Assembly: GCA_026770585.1 (NCBI GenBank)
Contig: MU646852.1
Span: 222,435-232,564 of the forward strand
Direction: 5' to 3'
DNA: 10,130 nt
Origin: Baffinella frigidus
Taxonomy: Eukaryota > Cryptophyceae > Cryptomonadales > Baffinellaceae
Shown here piece after piece: positions 9,869-10,130 of the stretch (its first letter is position 1; each line of letters begins with the position of its first letter). The notes under the pieces are model-generated. The model saw only the letters and a program-made list of their open reading frames with translations. It was not told the DNA's origin and did no database searches. Position numbers and translations under genes: made by a program.

Positions 9869-9993
9869 GATTTTGCGATTTACGGGTTACAGTTTACGGT
9901 GTGTGGGGGTACGGGGGTTGGGGGTCAGGGTTTAGGGTTTAGGGCGTACCCTGGTGCGCGGGCTGCCCCCCGGTTACCAGATACCCGAAACGA
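9869..9993 (+). repeat. Degenerate TTTAGGG block and GC-rich spacer
   Basis: GGGGGTCAGGGTTTAGGGTT near 9921-9942 is telomere-like with the G strand on +. It is followed by a unique GC-rich stretch (GCGTACCCTGGTGCGCGGGC) with short CTGGT/ACCAG complementarity. No gene is seen. Confidence 0.6.
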
Positions 9994-10130
9994 TTTACGG
10001 GTGACAGTGGATTTTTCTGGTTACAGTTTACGGGTGACGGTGAATTTTTCTGGTTACAGTTTATGTTTTACGGGTTACAGTTTACGTTTTACGGTTTACA
10101 GTTTACGTTGCGATTTACAGGGTAAAGTTT
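9994..10130 (+). repeat. 33-bp minisatellite grading into TTTACGGTTTACAG repeats
   Basis: Two 33-bp units, TTTACGGGTGACAGTGGATT then TTTCTGGTTACAG, lie at 9994-10026 and 10027-10059. Shorter TTTACG(G/T)(T/G)TTACAG units follow to the window edge. A lone unit (ATTTACGGGTTACAGTTTAC) occurs near 9878-9897. The array probably continues beyond the window. Confidence 0.85.

Overview
This window looks like eukaryotic nuclear DNA from a subtelomeric or repeat-dense intergenic region. I find no protein-coding gene, tRNA or rRNA that I can support. The signature is the Arabidopsis-type heptamer CCCTAAA/TTTAGGG, mostly in degenerate forms (CCCCAAA, CCCGAAA, CCCTGAA, CCCTCAA). This heptamer is used by many plants, green algae, dinoflagellates, coccidia and stramenopiles, so the sequence does not fix the lineage. 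An algal or protist genome seems most likely, but that is inference. The open frames present are short. Many read through heptamer arrays, giving low-complexity GFRVSGF or NPKPET peptides in several frames, and others cross inverted repeats or minisatellites.

Layout: 1-600 is a degenerate CCCTAAA array with one unique interruption. 600-1040 holds unique sequence and a homogeneous CCCGAAA block. 1042-2072 carries five consecutive foldback (inverted-repeat) elements of different sequence. 2100-2980 has 68-bp direct repeats, a short tandem array and two MITE-like elements. 3086-3286 is an inverted repeat whose arms are themselves telomere-like. 3600-4250 contains a truncated MITE copy, a G-rich tract and a 15-bp GTCAAC minisatellite. 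4273-5895 holds three members of one palindrome-containing family, two other foldbacks, and a direct duplication in which one copy carries an extra block of telomeric repeats. 5959-6399 has 31-bp and 35/38-bp minisatellites. 6420-7080 is telomere-like again. 7092-7844 has a foldback and a fourth family member. 7845-9050 has direct repeats and two copies of a roughly 240-bp element. 9064-9400 is a mosaic of short repeated modules. 9465-9868 is a 13-bp minisatellite split by a 179-bp foldback. The window ends in a TTTACGGGT-type minisatellite.

No genes act together here. The biology is that of many short, non-autonomous foldback/MITE-like elements (about ten sequence families) accumulating among telomere-like repeats. 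The strongest signals are: (1) a 38-bp palindrome whose outer half is conserved between copies while its inner 16 bases are replaced yet still palindromic; (2) a 42-bp telomeric-repeat block present in one of two duplicated segments and absent from the other; (3) a CTGGTAC(A/T)AA motif recurring inside otherwise unrelated elements.
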